Source of the DNA: Paenibacillus sp. DMB5
Lineage (GTDB): Bacteria > Bacillota > Bacilli > Paenibacillales > Paenibacillaceae
Direction: 5' to 3'
Assembly: GCF_001517085.1 (NCBI RefSeq)
Contig: NZ_LRAC01000134.1
Coordinates: forward strand, 18,808-82,807
DNA: 64,000 bases
In this document: positions 27,491 to 36,034 of the stretch, piece by piece
Layout: every line of letters begins with the position of its first letter
Position numbering within the stretch: position 1 is the first letter of the stretch
Program-made: the position numbers and the translations under genes
The notes under the pieces: generated by a model
Told to the model about the DNA's origin: nothing
The model's input: only the letters and a program-made list of their open reading frames with translations
Databases searched by the model: none

Positions 27491-28804
27491 CTATATCTTC
27501 TGAAATCTCAGGAAATCAAGCAGTTCAGCAGCGTCAGGCGCTGCAGCGTCAGGCACCGCCTGCCGTACCGGTGTCCTTACGGTCTGTTCCATGAATTCTG
27601 CCTGTCCTCTAATGGTCGGAATGGAAAACAGGGTGGTTACATCAAAGCTACCGGGAAACAAGCGGTTGAGCTCATCGCACAGCTGCACAATGGAGATCGA
27701 ATCTCCCCCCTGCTCAAAAAAGCTGAGCTCTGTATCATAGTGGTCTTCACCCAGCGTCCGCTTCCACGCTTCGGCAACACCCTGCATGGCCGGGAGGCCT
27801 GCTCCGGCCGGCCGGGATGCTGCAGACGGCCTGCTAAGGACATCTGCGGCAGGTTCAGATCTGCCGAACAGGGACGAATAATCCTCGGCCGGCGCCTTAA
27901 GCTTCAGCATGGAAGCCTGCATTACGCCTGAATGGACGAACCGGTCAATCAGCTTCACTCCCTCCCGGCTGTGGAGCTTCTCAAAGTAATAGTCTGCCTT
28001 CCCGGCCGACATCCCGACATCCTCCCAGCCGGTCAGATTCAAAGTCCGGACACGTCCTCCTTCTGCCGCCAGTCCCGACTGGTACGCATTCGCGGCACAA
28101 TATTCCGTCTGTCCCATAGCTCCGATCAGACCGGCAACGGAAGCAAAGTGAATGATCTCCCGGGCATGTCCGAAGTATTTGCCGAGCAGATAAGAACCTT
28201 GAATTTTGCTGCGGGTCCGTTCGCAGAATTCCGCCTTTGTTTTGTTGACGAACAGCCCCTTTGCTGGCTCCCCGGCAAAATTAAGCACATACTCCACATT
28301 TCTGCCTTGTCCTGCGGCAAAGGCCCGGACCTGCTGCTCATCCGTAATATCCAGTGTGAGATAGCGGATATTTGCTGGTGGAGATCCGCCTTGCCACCCG
28401 GGGCTGCGTCCGGCTGCAATGATGTCCGTGTCAGGATAGGCTGAAGCCACATAACGGGCGTATTCTCTGCCGATGCCCGAACCGCCGCCGATAATCAGGA
28501 GCGTCCGTCCGGCCAGCTTGCCGGATTCGCCTCCCCACAGCTTCAGGCTTTTGAAGCGGAGGGCGTGATAATTTCCGTCTCTGAGCACAATCAGCTCCTC
28601 GTTGTGATAGCTGTTGCGGACAAGCTCCAGTGACTCGTGCACCGGCTTGGCATCAATCAGCCTGATCCTGAAATTCAGCTCCAGACGCAGGGAGTAGATG
28701 CCCATCGCCACACTGCGGCTGAGGGCATTCATCTCATCCCGGCCGAACAGCCCGGTGCCGATGTAATGAAACTCCTTCAGGCAGTTCGAGCGGTTAAGCT
28801 CCAC
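27491..28804 (-). CDS. PKS ketoreductase-ACP, rear part of a frame-broken KS-DH-KR-ACP module
   Basis: A 437-residue frame with the ketoreductase (GGGSGIG near 105; Ser in HFASVAG; YCAANAY near 214) and a C-terminal carrier (FFEQGGDSISIVQLC near 378). The listed GTG start is only the first usable codon. The same frame stays open to about 28880 and there encodes RIFLWDKPYYDEAAVAEETYG, which continues the upstream KS-DH protein. A missing T in the run at 28872-28876 explains the break, so the true product is probably a single protein of about 1260 residues. If the break is real, the KR-ACP would need its own start. Confidence 0.85.
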   Translation of the reverse strand: MELNRSNCLKEFHYIGTGLFGRDEMNALSRSVAMGIYSLRLELNFRIRLIDAKPVHESLELVRNSYHNEELIVLRDGNYHALRFKSLKLWGGESGKLAGRTLLIIGGGSGIGREYARYVASAYPDTDIIAAGRSPGWQGGSPPANIRYLTLDITDEQQVRAFAAGQGRNVEYVLNFAGEPAKGLFVNKTKAEFCERTRSKIQGSYLLGKYFGHAREIIHFASVAGLIGAMGQTEYCAANAYQSGLAAEGGRVRTLNLTGWEDVGMSAGKADYYFEKLHSREGVKLIDRFVHSGVMQASMLKLKAPAEDYSSLFGRSEPAADVLSRPSAASRPAGAGLPAMQGVAEAWKRTLGEDHYDTELSFFEQGGDSISIVQLCDELNRLFPGSFDVTTLFSIPTIRGQAEFMEQTVRTPVRQAVPDAAAPDAAELLDFLRFQKI

Positions 28805-28836
28805 CAGCCAGCAGCCGATCCCATAGGTCTCTTCTG

Positions 28837-31263
28837 CTACAGCGGCTTCATCGTAGTAGGGCTTGTCCCATAAAAATATCCTCTGGAACGTTGTTGCAGA
28901 CGCAGCAGCTGCTGCAGCTCGGAGATATTCTCGAAGTAATGAACCGGCCCATCCGGCGCAAGCCTTCTCTGCAGCGAGCGGTGCATAATCAGCAGCGGCA
29001 CCTGCGGCTCTTCCTGCTCCTTGAATACCGTCTCGACATAATACTCCTGCTTGAAATAATCGCCCCGCGGCTCCCCGCCTGTATTCAGAGCATTCTTGAC
29101 CTTGTAGTTCCTGACTGAAATGACTGCTCTGCCTATGCTGTCATACAAGGTAATATCCAAAGATAATATAATATTGCCTATGTTATCCGAAGTTTTCTCC
29201 CGGATTCTTAGATCTGAGTAGAACTCACTGCCGCTCAGCGCACCGGTGCTGAAATCAATTTCGCTCCACAGCCAGGGGAACAGGATCTCACCGGGCACTG
29301 CCATCCGGTTCAGTGCGTTGAATGCCGGGTCCAGGAGAGAAGGATAGAAGCTGTATAAGCTGAATTCACGCTCATAGCCGGAAGGTGCCTTCAGCTTGAC
29401 CAGCGCGCGGTCCCGCTCCGCACTGACCCAGAGCCTGTCTACGGTCTCCCATCTTCCTGAGACCTGCAGCCCGCCGCCTTGCCCGTCTCCGACCTGGCTG
29501 GTGACCTCCAGCTCCTCCAGCTCCTCCAGTCCCATATCCTGGATAAGCCCCCCGGCAAGTCCTTCAGCCTGGCGTCCGGCTCTGGGGACCAGCTCAAACT
29601 GAAGCCAGTTCCGGAACTCACCCGCAGCAGTGTAAGAAACCGTGCCCCGCAAAGTCAATTTATCAATAACAACGTTAATCTTCAGAGCTTCCTCACAGGT
29701 AGAGAGCGGTGCCAGAATATGCAGATTGCGGATATTGAATGCTTCCAGGCCGTAAGCGGTAGTTTGAAGGCCCTGGGCCAGAATTTCAAAGATCGCTGTA
29801 CCGACCATCAGATGGCTGCTGCCAAAGACATGCTCCCTGATCTCCCAGCAATGCTGCATGCCCAGCGGAAATTGAACACACAGTGTATGCTCCGTTTCCA
29901 GCCGCTGGAGAGGATGGCTGACTGCAAAGGAGTTGCGGTCCAGCGGGAACCAGTAAGGCCGCAGCCGCATTTCCAAAGGCTTGACCTTCCGCTCTCCTGC
30001 CCCCTCATAGCCTTCCAGGATGACATGTGCATTCGTTCCCGTCATGCCGAAGGAGCTGACGCCGGCAAGCGAACACCGGCGGAGCGGGCTGCTCTTGTCC
30101 GGGATAAAGAATACAGAGTGCTCGAAATCAATCTCGCTGTTCGGAATCCGGAAATTGGGATGCGGCAGCAGAACACCACGCTCCAGGCTCATCACGGACT
30201 TGATCAGTGAGAACAGGCCGGAAGCCACATCCAGATGTCCGAAGTTTGACTTGCAGGCAGTGAGCGCCACCGATTGTCTGTTCACGCCATGCTCCAGAAA
30301 GAACGGGGTCAGGCTCTCGAACTCAATGCTGTCCCCGACTGCTGTACCAGTGCCGTGAGACTCGATAAACGCCAGCCGGTCCAGCTGATCTGCGAACGGG
30401 CTCCAGGCTTCCTCAATCAGGCCTTCCTGGGCAAGCGGATTGGGGGAGGACATATTGACGGTATGCCCGTCATTGTTGACAGCATAGCCTTTGATCAGCC
30501 CGTAAATATAGTTGCCGTCCCTCTCCGCATCCCCGCGTCTTTTAAGGATGACCGAGCATACGCCTTCTCCGATGGAGGTGCCGGTGCTCCGCTCGTCAAA
30601 AGCCTTGGTCGTTGCATCGGCAGCCAGAATATCAACCAGCTTGTCCGCTTTCTCACCGGGCTTAATATACAGGTTGGAGCTGACAATCACCGCATAATCG
30701 GTAGCACCCCTGCGCAGCTCATCCGCAGCCTGGATGACCGATACGAGCGAAGAGGAGCAGGCCGTATCTGTCATGACCGCAGGCCCTTTCAGATCAAAGA
30801 TATAATTGATCCGGCTGGCTATAGTTGAATTCAGCATGCCCAGAAGGTCGGGAGTCAGTCCCAGAGCCTGCAGCTGCAGCTGATACTGGTACTGCTGGGT
30901 TGTATTGACACTTCCATAGACGCCGGTCCTTGTCCCCCGGATGGATTCAAGGCAGCCGCTGTCATTCAGCGCCCTCGTTGCCGAGAGCAGTGTCAGCCGC
31001 TGATTCGGGTCCATGTACTCCGCGCTTTTCTGGGCAATATGATAATATTTATGGTCAAACTGATCGATGGCCGGGAAATAGGAGCCCTCCATATAAAGCT
31101 CCCCGTTCCCGGACAGCCCGCTCTGCTTCAGCCGCTGGCCGGGGAATTGCCCCTTTGACACCTGCCCTGCGCTTAGAAACCGCCACACCTCCTCCTGATT
31201 GCGGCAGCCAGGCATGGACAGATCCAGACCAATGATTGCTATATCATCCTTACTCAAGCTCAT
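28837..31263 (-). CDS. PKS ketosynthase-dehydratase, front part of a frame-broken module
   Basis: The frame encodes an active KS (Cys in DTACSSS near 163, HGTGT near 302, KSNFGH near 339) and a DH-like domain (His in REHVFGSSHLMVGT near 478; Asp in YPSLLD near 641; no Pro in the first motif). It then starts the KR structural subdomain (QEYYVETVF...) and stops at 28837 after an off-frame tail GTSPTTMKPL. No acyltransferase domain is present, as in trans-AT systems. The start is ATG 31263 (MSLSKDDIAIIG), about 10 bases after AGGA; ATG 31272 has no spacing to that site. See the KR-ACP entry for the frame break. Confidence 0.88.
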   Translation of the reverse strand: MSLSKDDIAIIGLDLSMPGCRNQEEVWRFLSAGQVSKGQFPGQRLKQSGLSGNGELYMEGSYFPAIDQFDHKYYHIAQKSAEYMDPNQRLTLLSATRALNDSGCLESIRGTRTGVYGSVNTTQQYQYQLQLQALGLTPDLLGMLNSTIASRINYIFDLKGPAVMTDTACSSSLVSVIQAADELRRGATDYAVIVSSNLYIKPGEKADKLVDILAADATTKAFDERSTGTSIGEGVCSVILKRRGDAERDGNYIYGLIKGYAVNNDGHTVNMSSPNPLAQEGLIEEAWSPFADQLDRLAFIESHGTGTAVGDSIEFESLTPFFLEHGVNRQSVALTACKSNFGHLDVASGLFSLIKSVMSLERGVLLPHPNFRIPNSEIDFEHSVFFIPDKSSPLRRCSLAGVSSFGMTGTNAHVILEGYEGAGERKVKPLEMRLRPYWFPLDRNSFAVSHPLQRLETEHTLCVQFPLGMQHCWEIREHVFGSSHLMVGTAIFEILAQGLQTTAYGLEAFNIRNLHILAPLSTCEEALKINVVIDKLTLRGTVSYTAAGEFRNWLQFELVPRAGRQAEGLAGGLIQDMGLEELEELEVTSQVGDGQGGGLQVSGRWETVDRLWVSAERDRALVKLKAPSGYEREFSLYSFYPSLLDPAFNALNRMAVPGEILFPWLWSEIDFSTGALSGSEFYSDLRIREKTSDNIGNIILSLDITLYDSIGRAVISVRNYKVKNALNTGGEPRGDYFKQEYYVETVFKEQEEPQVPLLIMHRSLQRRLAPDGPVHYFENISELQQLLRLQQRSRGYFYGTSPTTMKPL

Positions 31264-31296
31264 CCACCCCATTCCTATAACGCATAATATTCGTTG

Positions 31297-32457
31297 TTAT
31301 CCGACTTTCCAGGCTAACTGGTTGCAGTATTCTGTAATTTCATCGGCGGGAACCGCCTTGGTGCTCAGGATCAGCTCCAGCAGTGACAGTGTCTCACGGA
31401 TTTCAGCATCCGAGGCTGCCTTGCCGATCTGAGACTTGATGCGGTTATAGCCGCTTATTACGATATCGTCATAGGCCTCGGCATCCAAGCTGTTATTTTT
31501 GGTGGAGACAATGATGCCGAGCGCTCTGGAGAATATGTCATAGTGCCGGTTGACCTCAATATCATCCTTCAGCTCTGTGCATAGCGCCGCCATGCTCTCT
31601 TCATTATGGAAGGCAAAGATGCCTTTGACACTTTTGAGCATTTTGACGAACATTCCGTTAGGGGACAGATCCACGAAGAGCTGCACCCCGCGGCTAAGCG
31701 CGTAATCAATGGACGGCTGCCAGCGGACAGGGCTGACAATCTGGGCGGCAATTTCTCCCCGCAGATTCGTGAAGTCATAGGGCCCTGCACTCTTATTGCT
31801 GATGACCTGGGTCTGCACTCTGGGGCTGAAGGACATTGCGCTAAGCTGCGCGTATACTTCATCCGCTGCTTCCTTCATATACGGGGTGTGGAAGGCCCCG
31901 TTAACGCCGAGCATAACCCCTTCAAGCCGGTGGTGCTTAACAAATTCCTGAATGGCCTGGCGGGTACCGGAAATCACAGTCTGCTGCTCCGAGTTGAGAT
32001 TGGCCGCATATACGTTCTCCCAGCCGGCGGCGAGTGCCTCGACTTCTCCGGGAGCAGCAAACACCGCCATCATCCCCAGGCTCTCCTGCCGCTCAATCGC
32101 CGCCTTCATCGCCATGCCGCGGATGTTCACCAGCGCAAGCCCTTCTTCATAGGTGACTGCCCCGGCAATGGTCAGTGCAGTAATTTCACCCAGACTGTGG
32201 CCGAGCACGAAGCCGGGATAAAGGCCGATTCTCTGCTTGTATAACTGGTACATGCACATGGAGCCGACATAGGTGGCAAGCTGTGCTTTATGGGTGTCCT
32301 GGCTTAAATCCGCGGTCAGCCATTCCGAAACCGGGAAGCCCAGCTGATGTTCCGCTGTTTCAATCAGCGCACGCGCCCCGGGCGATTCCAGCCAGAGATC
32401 CTTTACCTGCTCCGTAAACCGTGTTCCCTGTCCGGGCAACAGCAATGCAATATTCAT
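31297..32457 (-). CDS. Discrete malonyl-CoA acyltransferase (trans-AT) with C-terminal extension
   Basis: A 386-residue FabD-like protein that should load malonate onto the ACPs of both AT-less PKS modules. LLPGQGT opens the protein. The nucleophile is Ser88 in GHSLGE and the partner His190 lies in NGAFHTPYM; the GAFH motif fits malonyl specificity. The FabD-like core ends near residue 295. A helical tail of about 90 residues follows (including DDIVISGYNRIKSQIGKAASDAE), which ordinary FabD lacks and whose role I do not know. It directly follows the carrier gene with no gap. Confidence 0.92.
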   Translation of the reverse strand: MNIALLLPGQGTRFTEQVKDLWLESPGARALIETAEHQLGFPVSEWLTADLSQDTHKAQLATYVGSMCMYQLYKQRIGLYPGFVLGHSLGEITALTIAGAVTYEEGLALVNIRGMAMKAAIERQESLGMMAVFAAPGEVEALAAGWENVYAANLNSEQQTVISGTRQAIQEFVKHHRLEGVMLGVNGAFHTPYMKEAADEVYAQLSAMSFSPRVQTQVISNKSAGPYDFTNLRGEIAAQIVSPVRWQPSIDYALSRGVQLFVDLSPNGMFVKMLKSVKGIFAFHNEESMAALCTELKDDIEVNRHYDIFSRALGIIVSTKNNSLDAEAYDDIVISGYNRIKSQIGKAASDAEIRETLSLLELILSTKAVPADEITEYCNQLAWKVG

Positions 32458-33045
32458 TTAATTAGCCTCCTTTAGATGATCCTTTATTTTACCGGCCAGC
32501 AGCCCGGCTGTATGAAAGTTGAAGAAATCCGATATTTTAAGATTGATATTGAAGGCTTCCCTGATCCTTTTCTTGAGCTTGACAAGCAGGAGCGAGTCCA
32601 TGCCGAGATCGAAAAAGCTTACATCTGCCTGCACAGCCGTCTCCCCCAGCAGGGCGGATACGATTTCGGCAATCTTGCTGTAAATCTCTCCGCTCTGTGC
32701 CTGCAAGCTGTCTTCTGCACTGCAAGGCTCCTCTTCCCTGGAAGCCAGGGACATTAGATCACCCACACGCAGCCCGCCGCCGGCATTCGCATACAAGCTC
32801 CGGAGATTGCTGCGGAACAGAGACTGCAGAGACTGCAGATCCTCCAGCCCGTATTCACTGGAGATGACACTGATCTCCCAATCTTCCCCTGTCTTATAGA
32901 CGGAGAAATGCAGCCCGTATTTTTCATCCTGGTAGCCGGCGCCTTCCTCCAACTCAATGCCATGGGCCTCATTCAGTTTTTTAGCGATCAGGCTGCCTGA
33001 TTTGTAATCAAAAATAATGTCCCTGAAAATGTTCATGCTGCTCAT
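32458..33045 (-). CDS. End of a condensation domain fused to a carrier domain
   Basis: A 195-residue frame. Residues 1-95 look like the last third of an NRPS condensation domain (MNIFRDIIFDYKSGS..., then EYGLEDLQSLQSLFRSNLRSLY). Residues 118-190 are a carrier domain with FFDLGMDSLLLVKL (Ser151). The preceding gene ends with the front two thirds of a condensation domain, and the stop/start overlap is ATGA. This is either a split C domain held by translational coupling or one C-PCP gene broken by a lost base near the G4 run at 33065-33068 (C's on the plus strand). Restoring one G joins both frames without a stop. Confidence 0.75.
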   Translation of the reverse strand: MSSMNIFRDIIFDYKSGSLIAKKLNEAHGIELEEGAGYQDEKYGLHFSVYKTGEDWEISVISSEYGLEDLQSLQSLFRSNLRSLYANAGGGLRVGDLMSLASREEEPCSAEDSLQAQSGEIYSKIAEIVSALLGETAVQADVSFFDLGMDSLLLVKLKKRIREAFNINLKISDFFNFHTAGLLAGKIKDHLKEAN

Positions 33046-33938
33046 AGGCTCGGTACGATCAGCTCCCCGTAATGGTCACGTCCGGCAAAGCCGGAGAATA
33101 TCCTGGCCTGAATCCCGGCAATGAGCTGATCCGTCCCGGTCTCCAGCTCCTCCTCCAGCTGCACCGCAAACGGGATCAGCTGCACGAAATTGCCGAGCGC
33201 CCGGTAATTGCGGGGATCTCTGCCCAGATAAGGATAGGCCAGATAAACCGTCCCGCTCTGCAGCAGGCTCGCCAGACTGAGTGAGAAGGCGGTCAGCGCT
33301 ACCGCAAAATCCGAGTGCCGCCTGACATATCCCGGCTCCAGCGTGAAGCGGTCATTCAGGTAATGAACCTCATTGCACTGTCTGGCCAGCAGCCTGGACT
33401 TGAACGGTCCATAGCTCCCGAAGCTGATTATGCTTGCCGGCTGCTGGATATCCGGCCCGTCAACTTCAAGCACAGGCGGGTGCAGCTGTGATTCGGCAGC
33501 TTCCCCGGACAGATAAGCTTCAGTCAATTCCTGAAGGAACAGGTTCATACTGAACCCGTCAAGCAGCACATGATGGGCATTGATGAACAGGTAATCTGCC
33601 GGTTCGTCCAGCACCCTGCAGATCAGAATCCGCACCAGCGCACGGTCCCTGACGGTAATCAGCTGCTCGCTGATCAGACGCTCCTTATCCAGCTGACCGA
33701 AGGTTCTGACCTCAATCGTCGGCGCTTCATCTCCGGTTCTTTTGTAAATCTCGGACTGGATCTGGTAGGTGGTCCGGAACAAGTCGAACTGCTCCACATA
33801 CCGGGTCAGCAAATTATACATTTTTGGGATATTGAGTCCTTCGGCAAACCGGACAAACAGCGGAATATTATAGGCGGTAGGACTGAGCAGGCAGCTGCTC
33901 ACAATTCTTTTCTCGGTACTGCTAACCGTGGCTGACAT
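33042..33938 (-). CDS. NRPS condensation domain (front part, active HHxxxDG)
   Basis: A 298-residue protein starting at ATG 33938, about 10 bases after AGGAGA and inside the end of the A-PCP gene. It has the N-lobe of a condensation domain with the active motif NAHHVLLDG near residue 118 and the later motif DPRNYRALGNFVQLIPF (about 250-266). It stops before the last part of the fold, which is found in the next frame. It should form a peptide bond using the amino acid loaded by the A-PCP encoded just upstream. Confidence 0.85.
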   Translation of the reverse strand: MSATVSSTEKRIVSSCLLSPTAYNIPLFVRFAEGLNIPKMYNLLTRYVEQFDLFRTTYQIQSEIYKRTGDEAPTIEVRTFGQLDKERLISEQLITVRDRALVRILICRVLDEPADYLFINAHHVLLDGFSMNLFLQELTEAYLSGEAAESQLHPPVLEVDGPDIQQPASIISFGSYGPFKSRLLARQCNEVHYLNDRFTLEPGYVRRHSDFAVALTAFSLSLASLLQSGTVYLAYPYLGRDPRNYRALGNFVQLIPFAVQLEEELETGTDQLIAGIQARIFSGFAGRDHYGELIVPSL

Positions 33939-35502
33939 TGTCCGCAATCTCTCCTAAAGTTCTGCTGAACAGCATATCAAGGTCCAGCTGATAACCCTTG
34001 CTTCCCAGCTGCCAGATGATTTCCATCGCCTTGATGGAATCCCCGCCCAGATCCAGGAATGTCTGCTCTGCTGCTATTTCACTTTTCAGCACACTTGTCA
34101 TCACCTGCATAATTTCATTGCGGTTATTACTGGCCATAGAATTGCCATTTATGATTTCTGAGATATCCGTTTTACCGTTAGTATTCATAGGAATAATATC
34201 CACCACCTTCACTGTAGGAACCATATACTCAGGCAGCCTGCTCCGCAAATGTCCGCGCAGCTGCTCCAGATTCACCTGATCCTTCACATAGAGCATCAGC
34301 CGCTGTCCGTCGTAGTGAGCCAGACAATCCTTTTGCAGGCCGAAGCTGTAGGCACATTTCTCCACTTCCCCCAGCTCGATGCGGTAGCCGGAGATTTTGA
34401 CCTGCCTGTCCTTGCGCTCCACATAGATAATCTCTTCTTCCGCATCAAGGTACACCGTGTCCCCGGTCCGGTAAAAGCGTCTGCCGTCCAGCTCCAGCAG
34501 AGCTCTGCTGCTTGCCTCCGTATTCCCGAAATAACCGCGCATGACGCCGGAATCTGCAATCAGCAGCTCTCCCTGCTGCCCTGCAGGAACCGCGAGATTA
34601 TCCCCGTCTACAATCATGAACGCCCCCTGGTCAAACAGTTTGCCGATCGGCATCTGCAGCTCAGTACCGTCAACCCGGTGGGCGGTGGCAAAGACCGTGG
34701 TCTCCGTTGGCCCGTAGACATGGAGGACGGTGCAGTAGCGTGCAGCCTCCTGCAGATGATGTACGGAGCAGCGCTCGCCTCCGGTCAGAACCAGCGAGAC
34801 CTTGCGGAACAGCTCAGGGGCTTCATCCACATAGAGGTTGAATAGCCTTGTAGTCAGGAATAACGTATCTATTCCGTCAAAACGTTCAGGAACTGTGTCA
34901 CAGTCCAGGCTGTCATCCTTACTGATCAGCTTCAGCGTCATTCCGTTCAGCAGCCCGCCAAAAATCTCATAGACAGAAGCATCGAATTCCAGCGGGGCAA
35001 GCTGGCCCATAGTCTCACCCTGGTAGAAGCTTGGTTCATTGACTATCTTACCGATAGACCGGTCTTCGATAGCTACCGCTTTCGGCTCTCCGGTGGAGCC
35101 TGAGGTGAAGATGATATAGAGCAGGCTGTCAGGCTGTCTTTCCGTTTCAGGCAGCGCAGCTTCCTCTCCGCCTCCGGCCTCGGCGATAGTATGCAGACTG
35201 ACCTTGGCCTGGACAAGTAACTTCATCTTCTCCTTGCGGTGGTCCGGATAAGATTCCGGAATAACACAATAAGCGGCTCCGGCCCGGATGGTACCGATCA
35301 TAAGCACAATGGAATCTGCTCTTTCCGGGCATTCAATGGCTACCACATCCCCTTTACCTACGCCCCGGCTGCAGAGGCCGGCAGCAACACCGCGGGTAAG
35401 CTCATCCAGCTGCCGATAGGTTAAAGTGCGGGATTCATCCAGAATAGCCGTTTTTTCATGGTATAAATTAAATATAATGTTAATTTTTTCTTTTAAATTC
35501 AC
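33922..35502 (-). CDS. NRPS adenylation-carrier protein (A-PCP), branched aliphatic code
   Basis: A 526-residue free-standing loading protein starting at GTG 35502 (VNLKEKINIIF) after AAGGGGG. The adenylation motifs are LLYIIFTSGSTGEPKAV, HVYGPTETT, YRTGD, ERKDRQVKISGYRIE and MNTNGKTD; the carrier has FLDLGGDSIKAMEI. Specificity residues aligned by hand to GrsA read D-A-Y-F-L-G-V-V-F-K. This is closest to codes for isoleucine (DGFFLGVVYK) and leucine (DAWFLGNVVK), seven of ten positions each, so a branched aliphatic residue is likely. It overlaps its neighbours on both sides, as expected in a tightly coupled operon. Confidence 0.93.
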   Translation of the reverse strand: MNLKEKINIIFNLYHEKTAILDESRTLTYRQLDELTRGVAAGLCSRGVGKGDVVAIECPERADSIVLMIGTIRAGAAYCVIPESYPDHRKEKMKLLVQAKVSLHTIAEAGGGEEAALPETERQPDSLLYIIFTSGSTGEPKAVAIEDRSIGKIVNEPSFYQGETMGQLAPLEFDASVYEIFGGLLNGMTLKLISKDDSLDCDTVPERFDGIDTLFLTTRLFNLYVDEAPELFRKVSLVLTGGERCSVHHLQEAARYCTVLHVYGPTETTVFATAHRVDGTELQMPIGKLFDQGAFMIVDGDNLAVPAGQQGELLIADSGVMRGYFGNTEASSRALLELDGRRFYRTGDTVYLDAEEEIIYVERKDRQVKISGYRIELGEVEKCAYSFGLQKDCLAHYDGQRLMLYVKDQVNLEQLRGHLRSRLPEYMVPTVKVVDIIPMNTNGKTDISEIINGNSMASNNRNEIMQVMTSVLKSEIAAEQTFLDLGGDSIKAMEIIWQLGSKGYQLDLDMLFSRTLGEIADNVSHG

Positions 35503-36034
35503 AGAAATCCCCCTTTTCCGCCAAATAATCAAGTCTGCTGCCTAAGTCACCTATAAGTGCTGCAATCTGATCATCTGAATACTTGGCCTTGCTGTATTCC
35601 ACTTCTATGCCGTTCTCCTGCTGGTAATGGTAGACCCTGATGTATAATTCAAACTTGCACATCCGGTCCGCCGGTATGTAGCGGAAATGCCGGAACATGT
35701 CCTCCTCATAGGAGTACACGATCGGATATTCAATCATCCCGCGGGAGTCATTGCCGGGGTCTCTGAAGCTCTGAAGATTGCTGCCGTGAATATTCCGGAT
35801 TCTGGACTCCGCATCCTCTTCCGCTTGTATCTGCTTAGGCATCATCCGCACATAGCAGCCCGCTTCAGTGAAATTCCCGATTCTCATCCGCCAGTTGCCT
35901 ATTGTGCCGTAGATATCACCGCTGCACATACTGCCCAGTACCTCCTCAAGCAGCCCCTGAAAAACGGCGTTCTTCGTGACCTTCAGCCGTAAGGCCAGCT
36001 GCTGGACCGCTTCCTGGCGGGCGGCTGTAAGCAT
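35480..36034 (-). CDS. Condensation domain, C-terminal lobe (rear part of a frame-broken gene)
   Basis: A 184-residue frame matching the second lobe of an NRPS condensation domain: the region QQLALRLKVTKNAVFQGLLEEVL, then IGNFTEAGCYVRMMPK, which corresponds to the GxFVNTLPLR motif. The frame remains open upstream of its ATG and reads QPRPAPGAGRLAVMLTAARQ, the usual entry into this lobe. Together with the frame at 35983-36687 it makes one complete C domain of about 400 residues. One extra C in the run at 36068-36070 (G's on the plus strand) would join them. It overlaps the following A-PCP start by 23 bases. Confidence 0.75.
   Translation of the reverse strand: MLTAARQEAVQQLALRLKVTKNAVFQGLLEEVLGSMCSGDIYGTIGNWRMRIGNFTEAGCYVRMMPKQIQAEEDAESRIRNIHGSNLQSFRDPGNDSRGMIEYPIVYSYEEDMFRHFRYIPADRMCKFELYIRVYHYQQENGIEVEYSKAKYSDDQIAALIGDLGSRLDYLAEKGDFCEFKRKN

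Noticed and set aside
28837..28880. Programmed ribosomal frameshift linking KS-DH and KR-ACP
   Set aside because: The T5 run allows only the P-site tRNA to re-pair after a backward slip. No X-XXY-YYZ heptamer is present and a plain one-base loss explains the break better.
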